DNA of 64,000 nucleotides, taken from contig NC_062259.1 in assembly GCF_905475465.1 (NCBI RefSeq), positions 8,070,501 through 8,134,500 of the forward strand, in the 5' to 3' direction. Below the pieces are notes generated by a model. It had not been told where the DNA came from, made no database searches, and saw only the letters and a program-made list of their open reading frames with translations. Every line of letters begins with the position of its first letter. Within the stretch, counting starts at the first letter, position 1. This document shows, piece by piece, positions 12,296 to 24,972 of this stretch. The stretch is from Pieris napi. Its lineage: Eukaryota; Arthropoda; Insecta; Lepidoptera; Pieridae. The position numbers and the translations under genes are program-made.

Positions 12296-12640
12296 GACTT
12301 TTGGAAGGTTCCGAAGATACTGGCAGCGTTCCCCCATTGAATAGCTAGACTAATTCTTTGTCCAAGGTAGCTGCCAGCTCTTCGATCTCCTGTGATGTCG
12401 ACTAACCTATTTGCTTAAAAAGTCTTATGGCACTAGGACCCCACGGACCAAGGGTCTCGACACCGAATGGGACAAAATAATATTTAATTTTTTCAGCCGC
12501 TTCACAAGCTGCACTAACTCTGTTGTTGGTTCCATGTAGATGGGAAGTGGCCAGCGTGTCTGAACACGTTGCATCCCATACCAGCACCCGGCCCATCTTC
12601 CATGGAATCAAACTCATACCGTCCGGTCTCTTGCCATCAT
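12296..12640 (-). pseudogene. Fragment of a widespread invertebrate repetitive ORF (RPDG...VWDATC motif)
   Basis: The minus-strand translation contains DDGKRPDGMSLIPWKMGR, then VLVWDATCSDTLATSHL and VPFGVETLGPWGPSA. After a frameshift it contains QRISLAIQWGNAASIFGT. This order is familiar from a protein family found in many copies in arthropods and molluscs and generally attributed to retroelements. The RPDG / VWDxTC-DT arrangement resembles a PD-(D/E)XK nuclease core; that is my inference. The frameshift and isolation mark it as dead. Confidence 0.6.
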
Positions 12641-13929
12641 CAAGAAAAAAAAATGAAACTAAAGATAAATCGATTTCAAAGTGTGAGTAGAGCAACTATA
12701 GGTAGATATCCAGACCTAGATTGTGTATCAGATGCACAATCTGGATATCGGTGAGATTTGGCCAAAATGCGTTCTGACTGAAACTGAAAGGAGGGCCAAA
12801 TGGGATGATGGGATGGCTGGGGTATCTAGTATCTAGGGTTGGGGCCATCAATTTGATTCTTAAATATCTTAAAAGCAAACCATATATTAATTCATATTCT
12901 GCGATTATCTAATGATAACATTTTAAAACTATCATGATTTTACTGCCAATTAATTTTGCGGTTTAAGTTTTTTGCTCTATTTTATCACATTAGTACATCA
13001 ATTTATCTATCTATAATACGTAGTCACTTCGACCATACTTATGTCACCGATGTAATAAAATATTAAAATGTTTATTTAATTAAAACTAAGTCACATGGAA
13101 ATCTATCCCTGCTCGATCAATCCCTTTATTATTAATTTTTAACATAAATTGATAAAGTCATCAAAATTAGTACTTATTATAATAAACAATTAATTATCCG
13201 CCTAACTAGCAACCTCCCTTTATAAAACACCACACGTGGACCGAGGAATGCAGTAGGGGTGCAAGGAAGGGGTGCATAATAACGACCTAACATATTGCTG
13301 TACGTAATAATAATTCAATTTTGCGGGGACAAAAATAATTAAATAATACCGTATCAATGACAATAAAAATGTTTATCAGGTGGCTTAATCCTTGTTTAAA
13401 TGTTTAGTTAGCTTGGTCGTGTTACGTCAGTTACGTGAAATTGTGGAATATATGAAAAACTTTTTCGATGTACTTGTATCAGTGATTAGAATAAAACAGT
13501 TAATATTTAGTTATACTCGTTATAACGTCGTTCATTGTACAACGGTTACATAAAAATTTCAAATAAAATTTTCCATAACACCAAATGGAAACTTAAAGGA
13601 AGCTTAAAGCTTTATATTAAAATCAGATATTAACTAACGAGGCATTGAGCTAAGTGCACCGTTATTTGAATTTATTAATCAAACAGCTAGATGGCTGGCC
13701 ATTAAAGAGCTGCGAGTGACTGTCACTGAAAAATGATAGGCACGTCCAAATATGCGAATACCAGTTCCATATAATAATCATTAACTTACCACTAAATATT
13801 TAATGTGCGCAAATATTTTATGGTATTGTGAAATGAAGGTATGCTGTTAAAACCACAATTCGATGACTATATCAGGAACATTTGCCTAGTTGCAAATGAA
13901 AATTAGTCAAATTAATGAATATTTATTTA
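12641..13929. other. Intergenic DNA with one imperfect hairpin
   Basis: At about 12703-12750 GATATCCAGA and TCTGGATATC face each other, with ATTGTG/CACAAT inside, giving an imperfect stem. The rest shows no gene. Confidence 0.4.
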
Positions 13930-14213
13930 TATATATATATATATACTTTATTACCTTATTCAAAAACATACACATAACAAAAATAAAAAAAGCCGTTTAC
14001 AAAAGTTATAAGGCAACGGGCGGCCTTATCGCTAACAAGCGATCTTCCAGGCAACCCTAATGTGGAACAATGAAAAAGAATCAAATCAAAAAGAAAATGA
14101 TAAAGTATAATCTAAAGAAAAAATAACAATAATAATAATAAATAAAAATTTGTATAAACAAAAATCAAAATAATCAAATAAAAGCCAATCAAAATGTTAA
14201 CTGAGTCACAATA

Positions 14214-14252
<39 letters not shown>

Positions 14253-14560
14253 CAGAGCTAATTACGAGGCAGAAAGAAAATGATCAAAAAGAAGCTTTTT
14301 AAATAAATTTAAAGACTGAGCTCGTCTAATATCCATTGGTAGGGAATTCCAAAGCAGGATACTTTGCACAGTAAAGAAGGAGTGATAGATTTCAGTTTTA
14401 TGAATAGGAGTTTCAAGAATTAGATTGTCTAAGGAACGGAAGTCAAAACTACCGCCAGAGAGGAACATAAAATTTTGCTTAAGTAACTAGGAGTTTTAGA
14501 ATTAAAAGGAACATTATATATATCGGTAGTATCAATAACAATTCGCATATATTAAATCTA
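13930..14560 (-). pseudogene. 5'-truncated LINE: RT tail and 3' UTR
   Basis: On the minus strand 14262-14468 ends a protein with FTVQSILLWNSLPMDIRRA and a closing FKKLLFDHFLSA, the standard C-terminus of CR1/jockey-type reverse transcriptases. Downstream on that strand comes a 3' UTR containing GGCAACGGGCGGCCTTATCG, common in lepidopteran LINEs, and a (TA)n tract at about 13928-13946. A second (TA)n run lies at about 14218-14251. Confidence 0.6.
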
Positions 14561-14637
14561 TAAACTGTTAAAGAGTGTCTCGATCACAAATATAAAAATT
14601 GTACATGAAACAAATGTTATTGAAGCCGTTTTATTAA

Positions 14638-15638
14638 CACGTTCACTGCGGCAAGTAAAATAATAATTTTTCATCAGGTGCGGCGGCGGGCCAAAATGCG
14701 CCCCCAATGATATTTCCGCCGGTGCGTGGCAGGTCTTTCTAGACCCAACAGCACTAGGATAGATTAAATTGCTATAACTTTGTGGAAACATAATGTATAC
14801 ATTTTTTTTTATATTGTTAGAATGACCTTGAACCCAACCTCCTTAGGTTTGATTCGCCCCGGGATCTGGCAAACAGGAAATGAGAAATAAAGCAGGAAAA
14901 GCGGCAGGCCGATATCGACCTGAACCGCACTAGAATATATTTTTAGTAGTGATGGGACAGAGAAATATCGAAAATAAAACAGAATTATCGTAAACTCAAC
15001 TCAAACTTAAACTCAAAATATCTTTATTCAAGTGGGTAACCAAGTACACTTTTGAATCGTCAAGTTAAATTAATCGTAAATTTACATTTACTACTAAAGG
15101 AACTGAAAAATTTATTTATTTACTTATGTATGCCTGTCTTGGAAACAAAGTACTTTTTATTTTTATTAGTGGAAAATATTTCTTCACTGCTGTCACTATC
15201 ACTGTCAATAACTGCAAGGCGAATTACTCTATTTTCCTTAATTTGTATTTTTCTTGTATTGCTTGCCATCGTTGATAATATCGAACGCTATGTTAGATCA
15301 GTTAGATAGCACAACACTAACTGGTCGGGCGCGCGCTCTGTGCGGTATCGGGTCGCCAGCTGCCTGTTGGGTGGGCGGGCTGAAATAGGCCCACTGCCGC
15401 ACTCAGCGGATGCAAAGCAGCGTCAGTGCGTGGTAGGTCGATAAAAGCCTGCCGTTATGTTTTGATGGGGAAAACCTACAATTTTGACCGCAAGATGAAA
15501 TATATATTTGTCCCTGTCGAATTTTTACAAACACCTGAGATAATCGTTACGCACCAGCGAGAGGGACATAGATTTCTTCGTCCGCACCAGCGGAAATACC
15601 GCGGCAGGCTGATATCGGCCTGATACGCAGTGAACGTG
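14638..15638 (-). mobile_element. piggyBac-like deletion derivative (about 1 kb)
   Basis: TTAA flanks both ends (14634-14637 and 15639-15642), the piggyBac target duplication. Immediately inside are inverted termini CACGTTCACTGCG and CGCAGTGAACGTG. A GGCAGGC(T/C)GATATCG(G/A)CCTGA block occurs near the right end and again at about 14904-14925, as subterminal repeats do. Inside lies a short minus-strand frame that resembles a transposase N-terminus. No catalytic region remains, so it could only move with help from another element. Confidence 0.7.
15120..15269 (-). pseudogene. Remnant of piggyBac transposase N-terminus
   Basis: A 49-codon minus-strand frame starts with ATG at 15269 and contains VIDSDSDSSEEIF, an acidic serine/aspartate stretch like those opening piggyBac transposases. 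It stops before any DDD catalytic domain. The assignment rests mostly on its position inside a TTAA-flanked element. Confidence 0.4.
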
Positions 15639-15642
15639 TTAA

Positions 15643-16392
15643 TCCTCAGTAACACACGTTATGAAGCTTTTCAAGTGACACACTTGTTAGTAACAGTAAA
15701 CAATGCTTTGTTACCTTATATTCGCTTCAGTTGTCACGGTTCCTCCCAATTGGTCAGGGCTGATCAGCCACGGTATAGAGAAGCCCCAGAGCTTTGCAAA
15801 CGCGCAACGTTACGCAATATCACGGATGGGTGATTTGTAACGCGCACTCGGTTCATTGATTTGAGGGATAAATACATTTTATTCTTTTAGGAGTGAATTC
15901 TAGCAACAATTTCTTACATCCGAGATTGATATACTTACGTAAACTTAACTTTTTGTTTTAGGAGTAAATTAACACATACCCCGGTACACCTATATATCTT
16001 TTTATACTTCCGACCACATTTCAGTGCTTCAAGCAGTGTGATTAATTAATAATTAATCCATATTTGTGTCTATCGCATGAGGCGTCATTACAATTGTTCA
16101 CACACAATATTGGCTGGTAGTCACGGGACTTTTCTTAGGTAAAAATTTATTACTAAATTAATGTTAGATGACATTCGACTAACATAATTTTGGAAATGAC
16201 ATTGGACTTCTAAGTGTAATGGTTTTCGTGTATGATTGACGTTTAAAATATGAATGTTATTTTTTAAATTCATATCAAATAGATAAACAATGCATTTTAA
16301 TAATCGGAACATTAACCTACCTCATTTATACGCCCGGGAGCAAACGTGTCGTTACTGCAATGGTATTTCGATTATTATAAAATAAAATAAAT
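15643..16392. other. Intergenic DNA, nothing recognised
   Basis: No exon-like frame or named repeat. Confidence 0.35.
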
Positions 16393-16670
16393 CAGTGGCG
16401 CTACAACCTCTTTAGGTCTGGACCTCATATTTCTGAATCTGTTTCGTGATCATTTTTCAATCAAATTGGTAAGTAGGTGATCAACCTCCAGACCAACACA
16501 CGTCGTCGACTTTTTGGGTCTAAGACATGTCGGTTTCCTCACGATGTTTTCTTTCACCGTTAGAGCGAATGTTAAATGCGCACATGGGAAGTCCATTGGT
16601 GCACAGCCGGGGATCGAATCTACGACCTCAGGGATGAGAGTCGCACGCTGAAGTAGCGGCTAACACTGCT
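16393..16670 (-). mobile_element. tRNA-derived SINE, Metulj-like
   Basis: Read on the minus strand it starts AGCAGTGTTAGCCGCTACTT and contains a B-box-like GTAGATTCGATCCCCGG. It then has a body with ATGTGCGCATTTAACATTC, AACATCGTGAGGAAACCG and GTCGACGACGTG, ending GGTTGTAGCGCCACTG. Related copies lie at 27225, 28765, 50273 and 57183. The layout matches lepidopteran Metulj-type SINEs. Confidence 0.7.
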
Positions 16671-17050
16671 AAACAAAACCCAAAAAAAATTTCGCATTTT
16701 ATCTTAAAGAATTTTTATTACTAGGTTTACCTGATCTGTTACTTTACCGACTTTAACAAATACGTAATCTGTTAACTTAATCTGTAACTTTATAGATAAT
16801 AAATAAAACATATTGTGTAACATACAACAAATTAATAGTAATTGTATCACTTTTACTTATTTACAATATTACCAGAGTGATACGGACAAAATATCCAATA
16901 GCTTTAATCCTTATAGCTAATATTTTATTTTAGCAAAAGCAGCAACTTTAACACAACTATTTTACTTTTCCTATAGCTGAATATTAGAAAATTATTATTT
17001 CACTAACATATGCAAAAATGTTATAACATTCAGTTTTCCAAAAAAACTTT
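16671..17050. other. AT-rich spacer, nothing recognised
   Basis: No gene or named repeat seen. Confidence 0.35.
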
Positions 17051-17186
17051 TTTTATTTATTTATTTATTTATTTATTCCTTATTTCCTATTTTTACAGTA
17101 ACTTTATACTAATACAATAGAAAACTAACTTAAAACATAATATCACCATAACAAGTAGAAACTTAAAAACCTAAACAGTTCTATAA

Positions 17187-20102
17187 CTAATTATGTATAA
17201 ATAATGAAATTCTTGTGAATTCAGCCAGTGTGCAACTAAATATATCCGTCTCACAAGCAATAGTGTTTAGGGTGCGCAGAACACGCGTAAATGGTGCTTC
17301 TCTAAGTAAGTTCGTCCGCGCCCGAGGCACTGCCAGCAATTGCGACCGCTTACCCCGCCGAGTGTGGTTATTTGGCACACGCAGCCCCAGTCTTTCCAAT
17401 ATTTCCGCATTATATATTTTACCTCTAAGGATCTTAAAAAAATATAGCGTGATAGTAAGGTCCCTCCTTACCTCTAACTTGTTGTATCCAACCATGCCCA
17501 AGACAAACAAAGTTGGATACATTATTGGGTAAAATGGGTACACTCCATACAACCTCATGTATATGTATCTCATAAATTTATTTTGGATGCGCTCCACCAT
17601 TAGAGAATATTTTTTTTCTTGTGGGGCCCAAATCATAGAATTATATTCCAAGTGGCTCCTAACAAGTGCATTATACAATGCCATTACCGCTTTTATATTT
17701 GAAAATCCTTTGGCCATACGCAAAATAAACCCTAAATTCCTATAAGCTTTTTTACAAATTATTTTTATGTTATCCCGAAAATTTAATTCCACGTTTAAAT
17801 GAACCCCTAGGTCTTTTACTTCGGCTACTCTTGGAATTGGCTGTTTCTCAATGTTATAATTATAAAGAATCGGTGTCCGTGAAAAAGAAATAACAGCACA
17901 TTTTTCAGAATTAAGCTGCAGTCGATTTTTCCTGCACCAATTTACTACCCGATCAATATCCTGCTGCAATCGTAGACAATCTTCCGCACTATTAATCGGC
18001 CGTGATAATTTAAGATCATCCGCGAACATTAAACATTTTGCCTCTTCTACTACCCCTGGTAGATCATTTACCATTAACAAAAATTCTAAAGGTCCTAAAT
18101 TGCTCCCCTGTGTCACGCCAGACCAAGTGTAATAGTTCCTAGATTTAATGCCATCATATTCCACATACTGCTCCCTATCTGTCATGTGACTTGCCATAAA
18201 CCGAATCAATGACGCAGTGAAGCCAACTTTTGCTAATTTCATCAAGAGCACGTCGTTATCGACCGTGTCAAATGCTTTTCGCATATCAAAGTAGGCTGCA
18301 TCAACTTGTCCTCCACTATCCACAACTGGTACTATGCAAGTCAAGAAGCTTAATAAGTTGCTCGTGGTACTTCTTGCTGCTCGAAATCCATGTTGTGAGT
18401 CAGAGAGTTGAGATCCTACCTGATCAAGAATGCACTTTTGAAGCGCTGACTCCATTACCTTCGCTGGTGTTGACAGAATCGCCACCGGTCTATGATGGTC
18501 TACTTTGTCACTTTGTCTACCTTTAGGTACCGGAACCACTTTGCTAATTTTCCAACGATCTGGGAATGTTGACGCTTTAAGGCTAAGATTGAATATATGG
18601 AGAAGGGGTTCCGCCAATACTGCCCGACAGTCTCTAAAGATATACGGAGGTATACCATCAGGCCCCGCGGACTTTTTTGGTTTTAAACGTTGTAAGGCAT
18701 TCCGTACCTCCTCTAATTGCAACTTATCTACGTGAACCAATGTTCCCCCACTTCCACAATCCGCCTCCGCAATAGCTTTCTTAACGTCAAGCTTGGGCTT
18801 TTGCGTAACATACACTGAACTGAAATAATTAGCGAATTCCTCTACCCTCTTATCCATAGTTAACTCTTTTCCGTTACTAACAATACCCCTAGGCTGTCTT
18901 TCAGCCCTTTGGCTCTTTACAAATTTCCAAAATGACCTAGGATTTTCTATGACGTTCGTTTCAATAACTTTCCGATACCTATCAAATGCCTTAGCAATCC
19001 CTACCTTTACCTAAGCCCTACACAAGCTAAACGCTTGGTAGTCACATTGCAACTTAGTTCTCTTATAACGCTTATGTAGCTTAGCTTTCCATTTTATTTT
19101 ACAAATAATTTCATCATTATACCATTCCGGATACGCGTGTTTTGAGTGAACATATCCTTTTAGGGTTTCTTTTGGCACACAATCGTCAAAGATAGTATTT
19201 AAAATATTATAAAAGCTATCTAGACTCGCATCTAAGTCCGAAGAAAATATACTAGACCAGTCTGCTGCTCCTATCCTCGAATACAACATATCGTAATTGG
19301 CTTTTTGAAATTTCCATTTCAATGGTCTACCTACCTTATCTACCGCCTTCGTATATTTCACCAGGGACGCCGCCGATCGGGGCCATACACACACTTGAAG
19401 CGGTGGATGTTGTTTATCCACTGACACCAGAGGCTGATCAGATACACACACATTTGCGCTGCTAACCCCCCCAACCTTGCATAAAACCAGATCCAAAATT
19501 CTTTCATTAATATTTTCTACTGAATTGCACTGGCTGAATTTACAATAATGTAAAAAATAATCCTCAAAATAATTTCTAACCAAATTAGAACAAGAGTATA
19601 AATTGAAATCCCCTAACACTAATACACTACTATATTTGTGGTAATAATCTTCTATCATTTTAAATAATAACAAATATTCATGATCATTACTATTAGGAGG
19701 AATATATAAGACACACACAAAAAATAAAAACCTACTTTTTAAAAAAACAGTCGCACAAACAAGTTCAAATGCCCGACACTCGATATATATATCGCTAGGC
19801 AATATCACTCGCCTCATCTCTAAACGCGGAGTGGCTATCAAACAGGCTCCACCCTGCTTGCGGCCGTCCGCGCGATCACATCGTAGTATAGTAAAGCCTA
19901 TTGGAACCAACTCAGCATCAGCTATTGACTCATTACAGCCTGTCTCTGTGACAGCAATCAAGTCTGCCTCTGCTGTCAACACACTTGCGTTAAAGTTAAC
20001 TAATTTAGTCCGAAGCCCCCTTACGTTTTGATAGAATATATCAATTGGTTTACTTCCACCCTTCTTTACTTTTGTTCGATCTCCGAATCCACACCCAATC
20101 AC
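17187..20102 (-). pseudogene. LINE ORF2: endonuclease plus reverse transcriptase, one in-frame stop
   Basis: The N-terminal half is an apurinic-type endonuclease (FYQNVRGLRTK, VTETG, VLVLGDFNLYS). The C-terminal half is a reverse transcriptase with LKPKKSAGPDGIPPY, STPAKVMESALQ, GVTQGSNLGPLEFLL and the catalytic FADDLKLSR, followed by the thumb region. Endonuclease (19011-20102) and RT (17187-18857) lie in the same frame. They are parted only by a TAG at 19011-19013, after which the reading frame continues with VKVGIAKAFDRYRK. Without that stop it would be one protein of about 970 residues, normal for the group. It overlaps the end of ORF1 by about 50 bp. Confidence 0.85.
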
Positions 20103-21052
20103 AAAATTCTATATTTACTGGCCAATTTTCAGGTTGACAGAGTAACTTATATTCACTTTCTGGTACACCAATAATAAAAGAAGCATAGTCCCTCTCTGTT
20201 TTATGATTTATCTTTTCTACGCTAACTGTCACATTTTTGTTATATATTTTTTTCACATAGCTTTCCAAACATTCCACCGACGTTTCCTTTTTTAAGCGCC
20301 ATACGTGTAAAAACTTCTTCCGCTCGGTCCCTTCAATCTGTATAGCGTTTCTGCAATCACCCTTTTTTACCTCTTTTCGAGGGTATTTGCTCCGGGGACT
20401 GTCATCGCCATTCAACTTTGCCTTGGTTTCCAACATATTACACTTTTTTCGCAATTTCTCCTTTACTTGCTCTTTAATCGTTGGCGATCCGTTTTGGTCT
20501 TCAATTTCTATTGACGCCGACGTCGTGGCCTCACATTCCTTCATGGACGCATCGGTAATTTGGCTATTATGATTTAGGACATCCACAAAAGATTGCACAG
20601 GTGTCGTTGTATTCAAACCGGTCGGCTTATTTATTATTTCCTCCCCAAGTAGATCGCATTTTGTTTTTTTTTCGACTACCCTCATTATTTCCCGTAATTC
20701 TTTTAATTCCAATTCATCATTAATGAATCTATTTTGTAGCTCATTATAGTCTTTTTTCTGCTCTTCAAAGCGGTTCAGCATGTCTTGCCTAAAATCCTTC
20801 ATTTCTTTAAACAAGTAACTGAAATAATTCTCAACAAGAACATCATTTTTTTGAGGACTTACGCTTTTCGGTGTTAATTTGAGACCCTTTACGATTAATT
20901 TTATCCACCTTGGAAGCGTAACACAAACATTCTGGACACCTCCACAAATCTTTCTCGTGCTGATTCATCATCACCAATTTTTCTTTGCTTATATTTAAAC
21001 ACTGAATATGATACATATTACCGCATTTAAACTTAGAACACTTCAAGTACAA
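20050..21052 (-). pseudogene. LINE ORF1 with PHD-type zinc finger, one frameshift
   Basis: The first part holds a PHD-like finger with the pattern Cys, Cys, Cys, His-x2-Cys, then LWRCPECLC. The second part (20050-20814) has a heptad-rich region (DMLNRFEEQKKDYNELQNR) and a C-terminal domain with FASFIIG-like and PVNIEFCDWVWIRR motifs, seen in ORF1 of CR1-type LINEs. The two parts are in different frames. A run of seven A's on the coding strand near 20850 is the likely place, since one more A would restore the frame. The product would be an RNA-binding chaperone of the retrotransposon particle. Confidence 0.75.
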
Positions 21053-21338
21053 AGTACGAAGTACTAAGCACTAAGCATTCCTTGAATATTTGGTGAGTTG
21101 AAGTTTGAAGAACATCGTAAAAAGATCACGAATAGCGGACGCAAACGCTGTTGTTAAACGAAGCTTCAATAAAATGCAGTCAGGAATTTGACAAACGAGT
21201 CAAACCGAGAAAATGCACCATACATTTTTATTTTTTAAATAATATTAAACAACTACAGTTTGAAATAAAAAATAGAGAGTGTAGTAATAAATGCATTTAT
21301 AATAATTTCATTTCTATTTTCTACGCTCAGCTACCACA

Positions 21339-21480
21339 AACTATTTAGGTTCGAATCCCGGTAACCAATGGATTTTTTCTTTGTACGCAGCTTTCTCGTT
21401 CAGTGAAGGAAACTGTCGTAAGGAAACTAGCATTTCTCAGGCCCTGAAGGCTGACCTGCTTGCTTAGGAAGAAATATTAT
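21339..21480 (+). mobile_element. SINE fragment
   Basis: A good B box lies in GGTTCGAATCCCGGTAACC (about 21348-21366). It is followed by GAAGGAAACTGTCGTAAGG and CCTGAAGGCTGACCTGCTTG, the body of another lepidopteran tRNA-derived SINE. No clear A box or target duplication. Confidence 0.5.
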
Positions 21481-23260
21481 CAAGGATACATCTTACGTCC
21501 AAGTCCAGTTGTATTAAAATAGTTGTCTTAAAGTTGCTGGTTTTAAGGTTGTAGTAAACAGCTTTTACTAGGTACAGTCATTAAAAGATTAGCTATAATG
21601 ATTAAAGCTATTGGGTATTTTGTTATTATCACTCTTTTGTAATTCGAAAATAAATAAACGCGATAAAATTACAATTAATATGTTGTATGAGACTATATTA
21701 CACAATATATTTTATGTATTTAGAGATTAGGTAAACCTAGTAATAAAAATTCTTGAGAAAACTTAGGAAGTTTTTTTTTACAATAGTTAATGTTCGAAAT
21801 ACCATTGCATAGTTACCGCACGTGTTCCCCCAGACGTATAAATTACTATGTATTGTCCCGTGTCGCCACGCGTCCCTCTGTAGCATATTGCACCATCCCC
21901 AGCTTGAGCAGACAACTCCAGGACATATCAGCGTTATGCATAAAAACTTCCATACAAATATGGAAGTATAAAGCTTATTGCCAATACAATTTTGTGGTCG
22001 GTGAAGTGTCAATTAAACATTTCTTATAGGCATGTACCTAGCGGTCATCTAATGATGTCATACCCTGATATGCGCTTCTCGACTTTAGCCATTGGTGCCT
22101 TTGGGATATAGCTGTTAGAATGACCAAAGATTCTTCCTGTATAAGTGTAAGACCAGTACATGATCCGTTCTCCAGACGTGTGTAGTGTTTACGTAACTAA
22201 AAATCAATTGCACTCATAGGCAGGATTCAAATGTAATACCTCAAAAAATCTGCAAAAGCAGTCTGCAAATTTCACTTTATTTATTATCACGTTTAAATAC
22301 CATCCCAGTATTACCAATATTGATAAAAAAAATATAGAGTCTAAAGAACTGTTTTTTGTTAAAAGTTTCCTAAATGACGATGCCCCTTATGATATATGAT
22401 ATTTATTTCATGCAAAATCATTTAAATTATGTTTACACGTATGACTAACAACGTGATCAGGTTGCTACTAGCAAGATTGTTTAAAAAGAGTCATCAGACT
22501 TTGAATTTAATTTGTGATAATCATATACATCAGCATGTGACAGCAGAAAAAGACATGCTGCAAACGCAGGCCTTTTGAGATTTTGAGCGTAAAATCGATG
22601 AACTTTTTTCAATTAACAGGGTACCGCGCTGGCTTTCTGATCTTGTCCATTTCAGCCTGTTAAATTATGCTTAATTTGCCTTTGCCAGTGTATTTATTTT
22701 ATTTATTAAATTGTGCTTCGATTATAGAAACGTGGAGGCGAAATAGGCCCGTTATTACTTAGAGTGTGAGATTTACAGTATGAGGTTTTAGTGAGTAGAT
22801 ATGCACAGTAGCGATTCCACGTAATATGACCCCCATTAAAAAAATAGTGCAAGCATACAAAAATATTTAACTGCTAATAATGAGTAAACGACTAAGGAGG
22901 CGATTAGGATAATACGAATATATGAGAAAAATCAAGTAAACATTACTGGTAATCTTTCGTTCTGTTTCGGGATTATTGAATATGTTTCTAGTACTACAAA
23001 TATATCGATATATTGGTATCTACCCGATTATTTATCGTAGGTATCAGCACTCGAAAAATAATCGTGATAAAATCGTTGCAATTGATTTTTCCCGACTCTA
23101 ATTTCTCATAATGAAAATATTCCGAGCCAAATGTGTGAGTGGGATGGCAATGTGTTTCTATTTCACACGTACCTATGGTAAAGGCGGTTCGGATATTATT
23201 GATGAGGACTCTTTCACTGAATTTTTTAAATCATAGGGCGAGTGCGTTGCCGTCCTATTA
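21481..23260. other. Intergenic DNA, nothing recognised
   Basis: A GC-richer block at 21800-21990 lacks a recognisable protein. No splice-bounded coding frame seen. Confidence 0.35.
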
Positions 23261-23560
23261 CGAATTGTTATACTCTTGACCTATAGTCGTATAGGTTCGG
23301 AAATGTAATTACACTGACGGAGAACTGGTTCCAAATTTCGGTGGTGCGCAGCAAAAAACGTATTAAAACGCTCAGTTGTGGAACGACGGGCGTCGGGGTG
23401 ATATGGGTGAAATTTTATATTCTGCCTCGACGTCCGATGGTAAAACTCAGCTAGAAGTATTAATCTGAACACCTCCTCTGAACTTTCTCCATGGTAAATG
23501 CGGTAGATGATGCAGAGAGATCTGTACGTAACGCCAAGAGATCAAGCCGCTCGGAAAGAA
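23261..23560 (-). pseudogene. Decayed LINE C-terminal fragment
   Basis: On the minus strand, frames around 23281-23472 give LAEFYHRTSRQ, HPYHPDARRSTTERF and then RTTEIWNQF after a frameshift. This matches the usual AEFxHRTxR...HPxxxDxxRSxTxRF...RTxxLWN tail of lepidopteran non-LTR reverse transcriptases. Several frameshifts; dead. Confidence 0.55.
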
Positions 23561-24972
23561 GTGACTAAAGTCAACAAGTACTTCATGTTGGCCCGAATTT
23601 ACAATAAATTAAATACTAAAAAATTTGTATTATATTATGTAAGTTGTTTAAAAAAAATTGTTGTCAAAAGTAACCAAATTTTAATATATAAATAATATAA
23701 AAAATTTGGATCTCGATAAAATTTATATCCTCTTATAAGTGTTAAGTTTGTAATGGGAACCCTGACACAAGTATTTTTACTTAAAAGGAATATTAGTATC
23801 GTAATAAATTGTAAAAAATATTTTTTTTTAATTCGGTATCCCGTGCGGACTTTCCTTGTTTGTGACTATTACAATTAAGGCAATATTATTTGTGTGTGAT
23901 AATAAATAATTTATTATGAACAAAATTACTTTCAAAATTAAAGACTGATTTTGATGGTACCTACTCAAAAGTCAGAATCATTAAATCATATAGGTAACAC
24001 AATGTACACTTATCAACGTCAAAAAAAAGAAATGTATATGAAATGCTTCTAACTTTACATTTAGTTCTCTGGCACTGGTTAGGGATCTTCCTTAATCCTT
24101 TTCTTCATCCGATCTTCAACAAGCATACAACTCATAAAATTAATAACAGAAAAAAAATTTAATTAATAAAACATTTGTGCTTTTTTTTAATAAATTATTT
24201 TTCGACTTATATCTTACACTACAAATTTAACAAACCCTAAAAAAACACGTTGAACTACTCTTTTTTTATTAGTAGAATGGTCAAATACATCAATTTATTT
24301 GAAATTCGAATGTAATTATAAAAAATCTCAGATCTACCTGAGCGCTCTATCTATATTGTATAGTTCGTATAATTGCACAATACATTACGTCTTAGAGTCA
24401 ATGATAAAAGTAGACCTATATTGCCACCTAGCTCTACTTACTTCATTCAAAAACCTCAGACTGACGTAAACAAACCTTTTAATACGAATAGGCACAAGTT
24501 ATTATCACTTACATTTTGAAAATTAATGAACACAACAAAAAATTAAACACAAGTTTGAACACAACAAAAAATTAAACACAATTGAGTATTAAACTCAAGA
24601 TTAGGAAGAAAAATAATAAACAATCTGGAAAGTTTCGAGCGTAAACTATAATGGAGCTACACTATATTGAGTGTTAAACTTAAGGATGGGTTAAAATTTA
24701 ATTAGTTTACCTTGTCAACGAATATTTATACAGATTTAGTATTGGGCAACCTTAATTCCGTCAACGTATGCATTTGTAACCAACTCCCTCGACAATACTT
24801 TCGCTGACTTACAAATTGACCTAAATGTATTTTTAAATTAGCAGCCCGCAGCGTAGCCCGGATTGATATATATCCTTCTGTGCCAGCGTCGATTTTAGGA
24901 CTATGGGTGTGACAATATCCAATATTTCTTGTTATACTTAATAAGTACAAAAAGTCATTTGAAATATATTTT
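23561..24972. other. Intergenic DNA with a small direct repeat
   Basis: GAACACAACAAAAAATTAAA occurs twice in succession at about 24529-24585. Nothing else recognisable. Confidence 0.4.

Larger units (their letters stand above)
17051..21055 (-). mobile_element. Near full-length CR1/jockey-group LINE
   Basis: Read on the minus strand the element has ORF1 (zinc finger, coiled region, conserved C-terminal domain), an overlapping ORF2 (endonuclease then reverse transcriptase), a short 3' UTR and a microsatellite tail of (AAAT)n at 17051-17078. The 5' end seems cut at about 21055: the zinc finger begins without an ATG. ORF1 carries one frameshift and ORF2 one stop, so the copy is recent but not competent. 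Confidence 0.85.

Noticed and set aside
15052..15309. Plus-strand 85-codon hydrophobic frame
   Set aside because: It is antisense to the acidic transposase remnant in the piggyBac-like element and has no support of its own.
17215..18735. Several plus-strand frames of 60-105 codons
   Set aside because: They lie opposite the LINE reverse transcriptase and show no protein signatures.
21339..21400. tRNA gene suggested by GGTTCGAATCCCGG
   Set aside because: Only the B-box half is present and SINE body sequence follows.
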